Positions 44,281 through 53,866 are shown, counted from the stretch's first letter. The stretch is DNA of 58,633 bases from Salibaculum sp035270045 (GCF_035270045.1 NZ_DATFIP010000032.1:1-58633), one strand, 5' to 3'. Numbers and translations are program-made. Notes: generated by a model not told the origin, from the letters alone.

Positions 44281-44834
44281 GCCTCGGCCGTTTCCACCGT
44301 AAGGTTGTCGTTGGTGTAGACGCAGATATCGGCGGCGATAGCCATGGCGCGGCGGGCAATGCTCTCGGGGTCCATGTCGCTGTCCATTAGGGCACGCCCC
44401 GCGGCAAGCGCGTAATTCCCGCCCGAGCCGATGGCAGTGACATCGTGTTCGGGCTCCAGCACGTCACCTGCGCCGGTGATGACGTACAGGTCCTTGCCAT
44501 TGCTGACGATCAGGAAGGCCTCCAACTTTTGCAGGTACTTGTCGGTACGCCAGTCCTTGGCGAGGTCGACCGCGGCGCGCTGCAACTGCCCTGGGGTCGA
44601 TTCCAGTTTCTTTTCCAGTCGTTCGAGCAGGGTGAAGGCATCTGCGGTAGACCCGGCAAAGCCGCAGATCACGTCATGCCCGCCCGGGCTGATCCGGCGC
44701 ACCTTGCGCGCTGTGCCCTTTATGACAGTCTGACCCAGCGTGACTTGCCCGTCACCTGCGATCACCACCTTGCCGTCCTTGCGCACCGCCACGATCGTGG
44801 TGCCGTGCCAACCGGGAAAATCCTGTTCCGCCAT
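44277..44834 (-). CDS. hslV: ATP-dependent protease subunit HslV
   Basis: HslV (185 residues) is the proteolytic chamber of the HslUV complex. The catalytic threonine is Thr12 of GTTIVAVR, so an 11-residue propeptide precedes the mature N-terminus. DGQVTLGQTVIKGTARKVRR and GGNYALAAGRAL are typical. It is the first gene of the hslV-DUF2157-hslU-hydrolase series. Confidence 0.96.
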   Translation of the reverse strand: MAEQDFPGWHGTTIVAVRKDGKVVIAGDGQVTLGQTVIKGTARKVRRISPGGHDVICGFAGSTADAFTLLERLEKKLESTPGQLQRAAVDLAKDWRTDKYLQKLEAFLIVSNGKDLYVITGAGDVLEPEHDVTAIGSGGNYALAAGRALMDSDMDPESIARRAMAIAADICVYTNDNLTVETAEA

Positions 44835-44898
44835 GCCGCGTCCTTTCCAATCTCGTCACGATATGGCGCCCGGGGCGGCGGGACTCAAGCCCGCAACG

Positions 44899-44927
44899 AA
44901 AAAGGGCGCCCCGCGGGGGCGCCCCTT
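44899..44927 (-). terminator. Rho-independent terminator after trxA
   Basis: A perfect nine-base stem (GGGCGCCCC, 44904-44912, pairs with 44916-44924) with a three-base loop is followed, in the leftward direction, by five T residues (read as A on this strand). It lies 22 bases beyond the trxA stop, so transcription of trxA should end here before hslV. Confidence 0.88.
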
Positions 44928-44949
44928 GCCTGCCTTGCGCGGCGTGGGA

Positions 44950-45270
44950 TCAGATGCTCTCCTCGATCCAGCTCTGAAGGGCGGCCTTGGGTGCCGCGCC
45001 TGCTTTGTTGGAGATCACCTCGCCATCCTTGAAGATGAACAGGGCGGGAATGCCGCGCACACCCATCTGGCCGGGCGACATCGGATTCTGGTCCACGTCG
45101 ACCTTGGCGACCTTGATCTTGCCGGCCATCTCCTCGGACAGCTCCTCAAGCGCGGGGCCGATCTGTTTGCAGGGGCCGCACCATTCCGCCCAGAAGTCTA
45201 CCACGACGGGGATATCGGACTTACGGACTTCGGCATCGAACGTATCGTCGGTGACAGCAACGGTAGCCAT
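44950..45270 (-). CDS. trxA: Thioredoxin
   Basis: Thioredoxin (106 residues) from ATG 45270, with AGGAG six bases upstream. The active site is WCGPC (Cys31, Cys34) and GIPALFIFKDGE holds the cis-proline. It reduces disulfides in the cytosol. It follows addA by 61 bases and ends at a clear terminator. Confidence 0.96.
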   Translation of the reverse strand: MATVAVTDDTFDAEVRKSDIPVVVDFWAEWCGPCKQIGPALEELSEEMAGKIKVAKVDVDQNPMSPGQMGVRGIPALFIFKDGEVISNKAGAAPKAALQSWIEESI

Positions 45271-45331
45271 TGGGATCTCCTGGGCTTGAAAATATCTTGA
45301 ATTTGGAACGTATGGGCGCCGACCCGCGCCG

Positions 45332-48300
45332 TCAAGATGTGGGCGCCTCAGCAAGGGCATGCGACAGCATATCGTCGGGCAATTTCATCAAGGCACCTGT
45401 CCGTGTCCAAAGGAGTGCGGTCCCCACGGCCCTGTCTGGATAGATCTGCGTCAGCGCGCCACGATAGGCGGCCATCTGGCGCCGCAGACCAAGGGGCACC
45501 TGCTCGACCCGATCGGGGACGACACGGTTGGATTTCAGATCGACCGCCAGCACCTCGGTCTTCGTGACCAGTAGCCTGTCGATCGCCCCGTGGATGCGGC
45601 TGTCGCGTAGTTCGGGCAAGGTCGCGGTGATATCCACCTCGGGCAGACCGTCCTCGAAGATCGCGGCCAGGTCTGGATCGGCCAGCAAAGCCAGGACTTC
45701 GTCGATCAGTGACGCGGCGTCGGCGACAAGGTTCCGGTCGGCGTGGCGCGCCATCAATGTCTGCGCAATCCGCGCCCGGTCCGCCGGGACCACGCCGGGC
45801 AGCACCTCGGACAGGGTATGAATGATCCGGCCGCGCGCCTTGGCGCCCTCGCTGTCGTCCTCGTCGATATCCCCCGGCAAGGCCTTGGCACCACCAAGGT
45901 CCGAAGGAGCGACGGTCTTTTCAACAGGAGTGGGGTCGGGCACCGGGCTGTGCGATGGCACGGGCAGGCCGGTTGAAGCGTCTTCGGGTTCTACATGCCT
46001 GATCGGGGCATTGGTCCAATCGCCGGATTCGAACCTGCGGATCGGGCCGGCGGTCGGGCTTTCCATTTCGATCGGACCAAGCTGATCCAGCCCGTGGCGA
46101 ACCATGTTGTACCAGTTTTCACCGGCGTCACTAATCTTGCCCGCGCCTGCTATGATCAACCAGCTTTCGGCCCGTGTCAGGGCCACGTAGAGCAGCCGCC
46201 GGAACTCCCGCGACTCGGCCGCGACCGCGCCTGCGCGCATCTCGGCAACCTCTGGCGGCTCGGCCTCCTTTCGCGGTTTCCAGACGGGCACGGACCCCGT
46301 GGTCAGGATTTCCTGCCGGGGGCCAGGCTTGCGATCGGTAGTATCTGGAAGGATGACGATAGGTGCCTCAAGTCCCTTGGCGCCATGCACCGTCATGACC
46401 CTGATCCGGTCTCCGGCGGAATCCATCTGTCGCTTGATCTGGATATCCTCGGCATCGAACCAAGCGAGGAAACCGGTCAGGCTGGGCACGTCCGACCGTT
46501 CGAAGGCAAGGGATTGTGCCAAAAGGCCGTCAATCCCGTCCTCGGCCTGGTGCCCGAGACGTGCGAGCATCTTGCGGCGGCCGTCATGACCCAAGAGGAT
46601 GCGGTTGATCAGGTCGTATGGCCGCAGGAACTCGGCCCGATCGCGCAGGTCGTGCAGTATGGCGAGCGTTTCTGGAAAGCTCTTTTCTCGCGCCCGCAGG
46701 GCCTCCCACAGGGACTGGCCGGGAGCGCGGCCCTGCGCGATGCTGTAAAGATCCGACTCGCGCCAGCCGAAGATCGGCGATTTGAGCGCTTCGGCCAGGG
46801 ACAGGTCATCCTCGGGCAGGGCAAGGAACCTCAGGCACGACAGGATATCGCGCACGCCCAGGTCGTCGCCCAGGTGCAGGCGGTCAGCCCCGGCAATCTC
46901 CAGCCCAGCGGCCTTGCAGGCGCCGATGATTTCGCTGAACAGACTGCTGCGCCGCCGGACGAGGATCAGGACATCCCCGGGTGTAACCGGGCGCCGTACC
47001 CAGGTCCCGTTCTCGCGGATCGTCAGGGTTTCTTCCCGGATCATACGGTCGATCTCGGCGGCGATCGTGCGGGCCAGTTCGATTTCGTGGTGACTTTCGG
47101 CAGGGTGGTCGGTGGGGTCGTCCCATGCGGGCTGAGGTTGATCTGCCTTTTCCAGCGCTGGCCAGAGGTCCACGCGCCCTGGCTGGTCAGGATGGAAGGG
47201 CAGGTGAGTCAGGCCTGTGTCTACCCCGTCGGCATTGTCGCCGACAAAAACGTGGTCCACCAAGGAAAGGATCGCGGCGGAGGACCGGAAGGAATAGAGC
47301 AGTTCACGCGGGCGCAGGTTCTTGCCGATATTGGCGAGTGCGGTGCCGAATTCTTCGCGCTTGGTTCCGAAATGGTCCGGGTCCGCACCCTGGAAGGAAT
47401 AGATCGACTGCTTGCGGTCGCCGACGACGAAGATCGTGCGGTCTCGGTCGGTGCGGGCGCCTTGCCCGCTGGTGAATTCCTGGGTCAGAAGGTCGATGAC
47501 CTCCCATTGGGTCGGCGAGGTGTCCTGCGCCTCGTCCACGAGGATATGATCGACCCCGCCATCCAGCCGGAAAAGTACCCATTGCGCTACGGCCGGATCG
47601 GTTAGAAGCGCGCGGGTCTTGTGGATCAGGTCGTCGAAATCCAGCACCCCGCGACGCTGCTTGTCAGCGGTGTAGCGTGCACCAAAGGTTACAGCGAAAC
47701 GGTGCAAGACCATGGTCCTGTCCCGCACAACGCACCGCAAGCGGGCGTTTCGCGTGTCCTCGACCCGCTGCATGAGATCGTTGAGCGCCTCGGAAAGATC
47801 AGGATTGGCCGCGCGCGTGCCCTTTGTCGGGAAGGCGTCGATCTTGGCGGCATGGGCGGTCTTGCTGCCCGGACCAAAGAGGAAGATGCTTTCCATGATC
47901 TCCAGGTCGGCCGTGTCGAAGGCCTCGCCAGGGCTGATACCTGCGAGGCGCTTCGCGGCCTTGGCCTCGGTGGAACCACCCTGTTCAAGAATGTCGATCC
48001 AGCGCCTCAGAAGTGCCTTGTCATTACCGTCAAAGCGCGTGGCGGAGAGATCGCAAACAGAGAGATCGGCAGCGACCCCCAGTGCTGCACTGAGGGTCTT
48101 TGTGTCCGTTGGCGCTGGAAACGCGTCCAGCTGACCCGTGATCTCTTTCAGCAGCGTGGCGATCTCGGCCCCGGTGAAATGTCGCGCCAACGCATCGACC
48201 AGCGGCTTGTCGCGATCCTCGGCCATGGCCTCGAGGATGTCGTTGCGCAGCAGGTCCGTCTCGTGTTCCTCCATCTCGCGGAACTGGGGACTGACTCCGG

Positions 48301-48712
48301 CTTCCAGCGGGAAACGGCGCAGGATACCCGCGCAGAAGGAATGAATCGTTTGAATCTTCAGACCTCCCGGGGTCTCGATGGCCGCTGCGAAAAGTCGGCG
48401 CGCGCGCGACAGATAGTCCGCGTCGATCCGGTCTGCGATGCCGAGTCTTCTCAACGCCCCGAGCAGCTCGGTCTCGGGCATCATCGCCCATTCGCCCAGC
48501 CTGCGGAAAAGCCGGTTCTGCATCTCGGATGCTGCGGCCTTGGTGTAGGTCAGGCACAGGATATTCTGCGGATCGGCACCCACCAGCAACAGCCGCGCTA
48601 CCCGGTCTGTCAGAACACGGGTCTTGCCCGACCCGGCATTGGCGGCCAGCCAGGTCGATGCATGCGGATCGGCGGCGTCCACCTGTGCGCGGGTCGCGTC
48701 ATCCATTGTCAT
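45332..48712 (-). CDS. addA: Double-strand break repair helicase-nuclease AddA
   Basis: AddA (1126 residues from ATG 48712) is the UvrD-type helicase and nuclease partner in AddAB, which processes double-strand breaks for RecA. Walker A is AANAGSGKT (about 23-31), motif II is in HILVDEAQDTSPTQWEVIDL, motif III in VGDRKQSIYSFQGADP, motif V in TVHGAKGLEAPIV, and VALTRAE is motif VI. The C-terminal nuclease motif is EVLAVDLKSNR. It overlaps addB by four bases. Confidence 0.95.
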   Translation of the reverse strand: MTMDDATRAQVDAADPHASTWLAANAGSGKTRVLTDRVARLLLVGADPQNILCLTYTKAAASEMQNRLFRRLGEWAMMPETELLGALRRLGIADRIDADYLSRARRLFAAAIETPGGLKIQTIHSFCAGILRRFPLEAGVSPQFREMEEHETDLLRNDILEAMAEDRDKPLVDALARHFTGAEIATLLKEITGQLDAFPAPTDTKTLSAALGVAADLSVCDLSATRFDGNDKALLRRWIDILEQGGSTEAKAAKRLAGISPGEAFDTADLEIMESIFLFGPGSKTAHAAKIDAFPTKGTRAANPDLSEALNDLMQRVEDTRNARLRCVVRDRTMVLHRFAVTFGARYTADKQRRGVLDFDDLIHKTRALLTDPAVAQWVLFRLDGGVDHILVDEAQDTSPTQWEVIDLLTQEFTSGQGARTDRDRTIFVVGDRKQSIYSFQGADPDHFGTKREEFGTALANIGKNLRPRELLYSFRSSAAILSLVDHVFVGDNADGVDTGLTHLPFHPDQPGRVDLWPALEKADQPQPAWDDPTDHPAESHHEIELARTIAAEIDRMIREETLTIRENGTWVRRPVTPGDVLILVRRRSSLFSEIIGACKAAGLEIAGADRLHLGDDLGVRDILSCLRFLALPEDDLSLAEALKSPIFGWRESDLYSIAQGRAPGQSLWEALRAREKSFPETLAILHDLRDRAEFLRPYDLINRILLGHDGRRKMLARLGHQAEDGIDGLLAQSLAFERSDVPSLTGFLAWFDAEDIQIKRQMDSAGDRIRVMTVHGAKGLEAPIVILPDTTDRKPGPRQEILTTGSVPVWKPRKEAEPPEVAEMRAGAVAAESREFRRLLYVALTRAESWLIIAGAGKISDAGENWYNMVRHGLDQLGPIEMESPTAGPIRRFESGDWTNAPIRHVEPEDASTGLPVPSHSPVPDPTPVEKTVAPSDLGGAKALPGDIDEDDSEGAKARGRIIHTLSEVLPGVVPADRARIAQTLMARHADRNLVADAASLIDEVLALLADPDLAAIFEDGLPEVDITATLPELRDSRIHGAIDRLLVTKTEVLAVDLKSNRVVPDRVEQVPLGLRRQMAAYRGALTQIYPDRAVGTALLWTRTGALMKLPDDMLSHALAEAPTS

Positions 48713-51636
48713 GGCAGATCCTCGGGGTTGGCATCCTGTGTTTCGTCCCATTCACCATAGCGGGCCAGGTGATCGTAGGTGCCGGTATCCTGTGCCGTCA
48801 TGTTCGAGCGCCGGGCCGTATAGCCCAGGTCCTCGCTAGCCCAACGTTGCATCAGCGTGGTGAAGCGCTGCAAGAAATCGCTCTCATCCCTATCCAGCCA
48901 GGCAGCAACGGATTTCACATCGGACGACAGTTGCAGGTATTCCGCTCCGGCGATGGAGGCCGGTCCGACGGCGTCGAAGCCGCCGCGTTCGATCATTGCC
49001 GCTTCGAGGATCAACTGTTTGTCATAAAGTTCCTGCGCTTTCGGTTGGGGTGCCTCGCCTGACTTGTAGTCATAGAGCCAGATCGCGCCGTCCTCGGTCA
49101 GGTCCAGCCGGTCGGCCTTGGCCGTCAGGGTGAAATCAACACCATCGAGGGTCATCCTGCCTGACTTTTCCAGAGGGCCGGGCGCGGCCCGTTGGCGCCG
49201 TGTGACTTCATCCGCGAGGAAGGCGCGGGCGAAGCGAGCCACCCGGGCCAGCCAGAGCCGCTGAACCGAGGGCCAGGGGCAGTCACGGACGAGAAGTTGC
49301 TCGGAGACCTCCAGCAGCAGGTCCCGAGCCGCAGGGTCGCCGGGGTCGGGGCATAGCGGCAGGAAAGCCTCAAGGATGTCGTGGATGATATTGCCGCGCA
49401 GGGCCGCGTCGGGGGAATGTACAAGCGGATCAAGCGGTTTCAGGCCCAGAACGTGCCGTGCATAAATGGCGTATGGATCGCGGATCAGGGTCTTGATCTG
49501 CGTCACCGAAAGCTGCCGGGGCCGCGCAGCGGCCGGTGGCCGGGGCGAGGGGCGCGACGCCGGGGCATTCCTTCCGGGGGGTGTTTCGAGCGCCGCCGCA
49601 GCCCGCAGCAACGCATCGCCGCGGGCGCGCATGGCGGCAATGGCCTCTGGTCCGCCGGTCTCTGTCAGACCGCCAAGTAGGTTCAGCAGCCGGTTGAGCC
49701 AGCGGCTCGCCACTGTCTCGGCCTCGGTGTCGCGGACGGCGCGGCTGATCACGACTTCGGGCGCGGTGACGGCGATCTGGAAATCATGGGCGGACAGCCC
49801 GATGCGCCGTTCGGGCAGAAGCAGCCCGGCCTGGCGCCGCATGGTGCGGTTGAGCCAGGGGTCTGGTGCCGGAGGTTCCGGCCAGGTGCCCTCGTTCAAA
49901 CCGCCCAGGATGACTAGGTCGGCGCTCTGGACCCGGGCCTCGAGCGTCCCCCAGATCAGGACCTTCGGGTGGCTGGCTTCCTGGTCGCGGACTTCACCAC
50001 CTGACAGGTATTGACCGATCAGTGCCTCGTAATCTGTCGCGTTCATCTGTCCGGCGGCAGAGGCATGGTCGGTCAACTCTGTCATCATGCGCAGGGCTTC
50101 GCGCCCGGCAGCCTTTTCCCAAAGTCCTCCCGACCCCTCGGCGTCGGGTCCTGTAGCAAGTCCCTCGGACAGCGCGCGATGGCGGGCTACCCAGTCGCTC
50201 AGCGGGCGGTTTTCGTCTGACACCTTTTCGGGAAGAAGGTCAGCCAACCAGGTGGCCCAGCGCTGACGCGCCGGGTCCGGTGTCGTGCCCAGATCGGCCC
50301 AGGCCCGCAGGTTGTCGCCGTTCGGGAAGGCCGGACCGTGGCGCCGCAGATGCAGTTCCAGCGCGGTGGTGCACAGCCCGTGCCGCCCCCGCGCGCCGGA
50401 ATGGCACAGCGGATGTTTGAGCAGCGTCAGAAGGGCCTCGGGTGTCAGCCGCTGCGCCAGCAACCTCGCGGTATGACGCAGGAACCGCCCCGGCGGCGTG
50501 AGATGCAGCGGTGTGCCGGCGCTGTCATCTGGCCTTATTCCCCAGCGCTCCATCGCCGAAGTGACCTGCCGTGCCAGGATTCTGTCAGGGGTGATGAGCG
50601 CGACGGTCTGGTCTTCGGCTGCCGCCTGGCGCATGCGCAGGGCAATGGCGCTCGCCTCGGCGCGCGGGCTGGGTGCCTCCAGAAGGGTGAGGTCTGCCGT
50701 GGCCGCCCCGAGGTCGGGCAGGGCGGGGCCGTCGGTGATCCATTGATCTGTTACCGGCGCCGGGCGCAGCGCCAGAGAGATCAGCGTGTCGCGGCCGTGG
50801 TCGGGCGCATCGGTGTCAACCCAGCGCCTGATGTCTGCCGGGTGCATCTCCAGCATATCGCAAAGCGCCTTGAAGCGGAATTGCGGGTGATCTTCGCCGC
50901 CTGTCTCGGCGGTCATGCGGTCCCAGACAGAGCGTGGCATCTCTTGGTCGACACCGGGCAGGACGACATGGCCCCGGGGCAAGCCGAGGACTGCCCGGAT
51001 CAGCTGCGCCGTGGTTCCGCGAGACCCTGTCGATCCCGCGACAATCACCGGATTGTCGGGCGGGGTCTCTTGCCAGCGCCGGGCGAGGCGTTCGACGACC
51101 AGACGTTGCCGCGCCTCTGGGTCCGGGTCCGGGTGGGTCTGTTCGAAATAGTGCTGGACCAGCGTGATAAAGCGCAGCGCGCGGTGCCAGTGGCCGGACT
51201 CGTCCTCGATGTCCAGTTCCGCAATGCGGGCTGGATCGACGCCCTCTCCATGCATCTCGGAAAAGAGCGCGGCCAAGCTCTCGGCCAGGGCAAAGCGGCT
51301 TTCGCGCGGTGCCAGCGTAGGGTCCTGTTGAAGCAGCTTGCCCACCAGGTTGGAAAGGTCGAGTCGGCGGCGCAGCGGCGACACCGGCAACGGCAGGTCG
51401 TGAAACCCGGGGTCTTGTCCCAGGTCGGTGATCAGCCGCAGTCGCGGCAGGAGACGGGCTGGTCCCCTGTCGAACAGCGCGCGTAGCCGTCGCTGGGTGC
51501 GGCGCGTGTTCACCAGGATCTCGATACGGGCAAAATCCTCGGGCGGAAGGTGGCCGAAACGCTGGTCCAGGCCGTTCAGGAAGCTGTGTCCGAAGTCGCA
51601 TCCGGTTGGAATGGCAAAAAGGCCGGGGTCACTCAT
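48709..51636 (-). CDS. addB: Double-strand break repair protein AddB
   Basis: AddB (975 residues from ATG 51636) is the other half of the AddAB enzyme. The N-terminal ATPase-like region (FAIPTGCDFGHSFLNGLDQR) has no intact Walker A, as expected for alphaproteobacterial AddB. The C-terminal PDDEXK nuclease has QLSVTQIKTLIRDPYAIYAR and AIWLYDYKSGEAP; the iron-sulfur cysteine set of Bacillus AddB is not evident. It is followed by addA and preceded, after 105 empty bases, by tsaE. Confidence 0.92.
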   Translation of the reverse strand: MSDPGLFAIPTGCDFGHSFLNGLDQRFGHLPPEDFARIEILVNTRRTQRRLRALFDRGPARLLPRLRLITDLGQDPGFHDLPLPVSPLRRRLDLSNLVGKLLQQDPTLAPRESRFALAESLAALFSEMHGEGVDPARIAELDIEDESGHWHRALRFITLVQHYFEQTHPDPDPEARQRLVVERLARRWQETPPDNPVIVAGSTGSRGTTAQLIRAVLGLPRGHVVLPGVDQEMPRSVWDRMTAETGGEDHPQFRFKALCDMLEMHPADIRRWVDTDAPDHGRDTLISLALRPAPVTDQWITDGPALPDLGAATADLTLLEAPSPRAEASAIALRMRQAAAEDQTVALITPDRILARQVTSAMERWGIRPDDSAGTPLHLTPPGRFLRHTARLLAQRLTPEALLTLLKHPLCHSGARGRHGLCTTALELHLRRHGPAFPNGDNLRAWADLGTTPDPARQRWATWLADLLPEKVSDENRPLSDWVARHRALSEGLATGPDAEGSGGLWEKAAGREALRMMTELTDHASAAGQMNATDYEALIGQYLSGGEVRDQEASHPKVLIWGTLEARVQSADLVILGGLNEGTWPEPPAPDPWLNRTMRRQAGLLLPERRIGLSAHDFQIAVTAPEVVISRAVRDTEAETVASRWLNRLLNLLGGLTETGGPEAIAAMRARGDALLRAAAALETPPGRNAPASRPSPRPPAAARPRQLSVTQIKTLIRDPYAIYARHVLGLKPLDPLVHSPDAALRGNIIHDILEAFLPLCPDPGDPAARDLLLEVSEQLLVRDCPWPSVQRLWLARVARFARAFLADEVTRRQRAAPGPLEKSGRMTLDGVDFTLTAKADRLDLTEDGAIWLYDYKSGEAPQPKAQELYDKQLILEAAMIERGGFDAVGPASIAGAEYLQLSSDVKSVAAWLDRDESDFLQRFTTLMQRWASEDLGYTARRSNMTAQDTGTYDHLARYGEWDETQDANPEDLP

Positions 51637-51741
51637 GCTGTTCGTCTTCCTGAAGGTTGGGCGCCGTGTGGGGATCATGGCTCCGCCTGTGTAGACCGTC
51701 CCCGTAAACTGGACAATCCGACCCGCTGCGCCCAGTAGCCG

Positions 51742-52221
51742 TCAACGGACGCTGGCCAAGGCACCGGTCAGCCGGCCGGCCCAGGCCGAGGTGAGAGACA
51801 GGCGGGCATTGTGCCCGTCCGGCGTGGCCGTGAGGTGGATTTGCAGCGCGTCGCTGGGAAGGTCGGGGCCCAGCCTGTCGGGCCATTCCACAAGGCATAT
51901 CGCGTTGTCGAAGGCATCAAGCAGCCCCAGTTCAAGCGCTTCCTGCGCGTCACCCAGGCGGTAGAGGTCACTATGCCAGATTTCTCCGCCCGGCGCGGGG
52001 TAGGTCTGTACTAGCGTATAGGTCGGTGAGGGAACTTCGGTTTCCTCGCCGCAGATCGCGCGGATGATGCTGCGGGCGAGGGCGGACTTGCCCGCCCCGA
52101 TCTCACCCCACAGCAATAGCGTATCGCCGGCTCGCAAGAGCGGGGCGAGCGATTGGCCCAAGCGATCTGTCTCGGCCTCGGAGCGGAGGAACAGGCAATG
52201 GTCTGTCGTGGTCGTGGTCAT
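51742..52221 (-). CDS. tsaE: tRNA threonylcarbamoyladenosine biosynthesis ATPase TsaE
   Basis: TsaE (159 residues) helps TsaB and TsaD make t6A37 in ANN-decoding tRNAs. Its P-loop is GEIGAGKS, SPTYTLVQTY and HSDLYRLGD are the family motifs, and LVEWPDRLG is near the end. The start lies 37 bases after the PAS-protein stop. Confidence 0.93.
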   Translation of the reverse strand: MTTTTTDHCLFLRSEAETDRLGQSLAPLLRAGDTLLLWGEIGAGKSALARSIIRAICGEETEVPSPTYTLVQTYPAPGGEIWHSDLYRLGDAQEALELGLLDAFDNAICLVEWPDRLGPDLPSDALQIHLTATPDGHNARLSLTSAWAGRLTGALASVR

Positions 52222-52258
52222 GGGACCAGACTATGGCTCTGGCAGGCAACGACAAGCC

Positions 52259-53806
52259 CTATCCGGTCTGGGCTACTGGTCTCTGCGCATCTGCCTCCAT
52301 GGCCGAGAAACGGATCAGTCGGTGCCCTGTTGTAAGCGTGGAACACTGCAGCGCAAAGCGGCGTCCATCCTGCATCGTGATAGCCTCTTCGCAAGGGGCG
52401 GGCGCGGTGCCTAGCTGGTGCCAGAGTGGCGAGGGCATAGTCTTGTTGCGCCAGATCGCAAGTTCGTCCGACAATGTACAGGGCCCGAGCCCCAGGTGCC
52501 CCTCGCTGCCCCAAAGCCCGCGATAGGCTCGGTTCGACATTACCATCTCTCCGGTGGCGCTGAAGGCCACGGCGGCCTCTGCCATCGAGTCGAGGATTTC
52601 CTGGCCCATCTCGATCTGGGTCCGGAACCTGCGGGTCAGGGATAATTCCTCGGAAATATCCTCGAAAAGGAAGGCCAATGCGCCGTCGGGATGCGGGCGC
52701 CCGGTGACGCGATAGGTCTGGCCATTGGGGAGGTCCCAGGCCTCTTGGTATCGGTCGTCGGCGGCCGCGGCCTCGACGGCTTCGACCTCGGTGCGCCAGG
52801 CGGCAAAGTCCCTGGGTTCGGGGATCATCCGCGCCTCGCGCAGCCGGTCGAGGAATGGGCCGATATGCGGGCGCGAAATCAAGAAATCCGTTGGCAGTCC
52901 CAGCATGTCCATGAGCGCTGGGTTGAAGAGTTTGAGTCGACGATCCCTATCGAAGATTGCGAGGCCCACGGACAGCTGCGCGAAGGTCTTGGTCAAGGTC
53001 TGGACGAATTTCTGCTGGTCCTCGCGGGCTTCCATCACTTCGGTGATGTCGACACCGTAGTGGATGGTGCCCAAGTCACGGCGCACGCTGGTGATTTCAT
53101 AGCATCGTGGCGCAAGATGACTGGCTGCGGTCAACCATTTCTGTTCGATCACCGGCGCGCAATCCTCGGGGGGTGCCAGGTCCTCGAAAAGGTCGTGGGG
53201 TGGCCAGCGAAGGGGCGCATCGTCTGCAGTCGGACAGGCCCGATCGGCAAGGTCCAGATAGGCGCGGTTGGCCCAGGTCAGATCGCCCGAGGGGCTGCAT
53301 TGCCAGACCAGTTGCGGGGCATTGTCGCCGATGCTGCGCAGCAGGCTCAATTCCTGTTCCATAGCCGCGACGATCAGGCGTTCGGCCGGGTCGATGCTTA
53401 TTTCCTTTGATGTCATTTCCAACCTTACGATACCATCGAGATAGGTGGCTTCGATCAGCATGTCGGGAGCGTCGGCTGCCGCAATTGTCTTGCGACCTCT
53501 ATCAGCGAGGTCGGCGCATTGTGCCCGCAGGTCGGGAAAGCGCGGGGCCAGCGCCGAAACCAGCCTGTCCCAGTCCGTCTTGCCGTTACGGGCCTGCCGC
53601 AAGAGCGTGTGCCCCTCGGGCGTGGCATCCACCAGCGCGTCGTCGTCGAAGATCAGCGCGGTGCCGCCCTGGCTATCCAGGAGCAGCCGGCGCGCGGCGA
53701 CGGCGCGGGTGGAATTGACCCGCGCCCACCAAAGAAACAGGAGCGCAGCGGCGACCACGCCAATCCCGGCGGCCAGGAACGCTTGGACAGTGTCGGGCAG
53801 GGTCAT
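52259..53806 (-). CDS. PAS-domain membrane protein, DivL-like, without kinase domain
   Basis: The protein has 515 residues from ATG 53806, chosen because GGAG lies six bases upstream; ATG 53818 adds four residues. One membrane helix occupies about 9-29 (AFLAAGIGVVAAALLFLWW), followed by three PAS-like regions at about 155-255, 270-385 and 400-500 (NAPQLVWQCSPSGDLTWANR, SVGLAIFDRDRRLKLFNPAL, AAVAFSATGEMVMSNRAYRG). There is no phospho-acceptor or ATPase motif, and tsaE follows at once. In Caulobacter DivL is a multi-PAS protein controlling CckA and thus CtrA; the divL-tsaE neighbourhood makes homology likely but unproven. A CtrA-type site lies upstream. Confidence 0.75.
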   Translation of the reverse strand: MTLPDTVQAFLAAGIGVVAAALLFLWWARVNSTRAVAARRLLLDSQGGTALIFDDDALVDATPEGHTLLRQARNGKTDWDRLVSALAPRFPDLRAQCADLADRGRKTIAAADAPDMLIEATYLDGIVRLEMTSKEISIDPAERLIVAAMEQELSLLRSIGDNAPQLVWQCSPSGDLTWANRAYLDLADRACPTADDAPLRWPPHDLFEDLAPPEDCAPVIEQKWLTAASHLAPRCYEITSVRRDLGTIHYGVDITEVMEAREDQQKFVQTLTKTFAQLSVGLAIFDRDRRLKLFNPALMDMLGLPTDFLISRPHIGPFLDRLREARMIPEPRDFAAWRTEVEAVEAAAADDRYQEAWDLPNGQTYRVTGRPHPDGALAFLFEDISEELSLTRRFRTQIEMGQEILDSMAEAAVAFSATGEMVMSNRAYRGLWGSEGHLGLGPCTLSDELAIWRNKTMPSPLWHQLGTAPAPCEEAITMQDGRRFALQCSTLTTGHRLIRFSAMEADAQRPVAQTG

Positions 53807-53851
53807 CGCGGGCTCCATTGACGGTGATGGGCCAAAGGTCGGCGCGATTGG

Positions 53852-53866
53852 TTAATTCACGGTTAA
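53852..53866 (-). promoter_or_regulatory. CtrA-type binding site upstream of the PAS-protein gene
   Basis: On the minus strand, reading toward the PAS gene, the sequence is TTAACCGTGAATTAAC, matching the full CtrA consensus TTAA-N7-TTAAC. It lies 33-60 bases upstream of the two possible start codons, in the 62-74 base gap after regB. TTAA is rare in this GC-rich window, so a chance match is less likely. Binding is inferred. Confidence 0.7.

Noticed and set aside
45995..47605. 536-residue open frame antisense to addA
   Set aside because: Lies entirely within addA, whose helicase motifs are intact; no ribosome site or domain.
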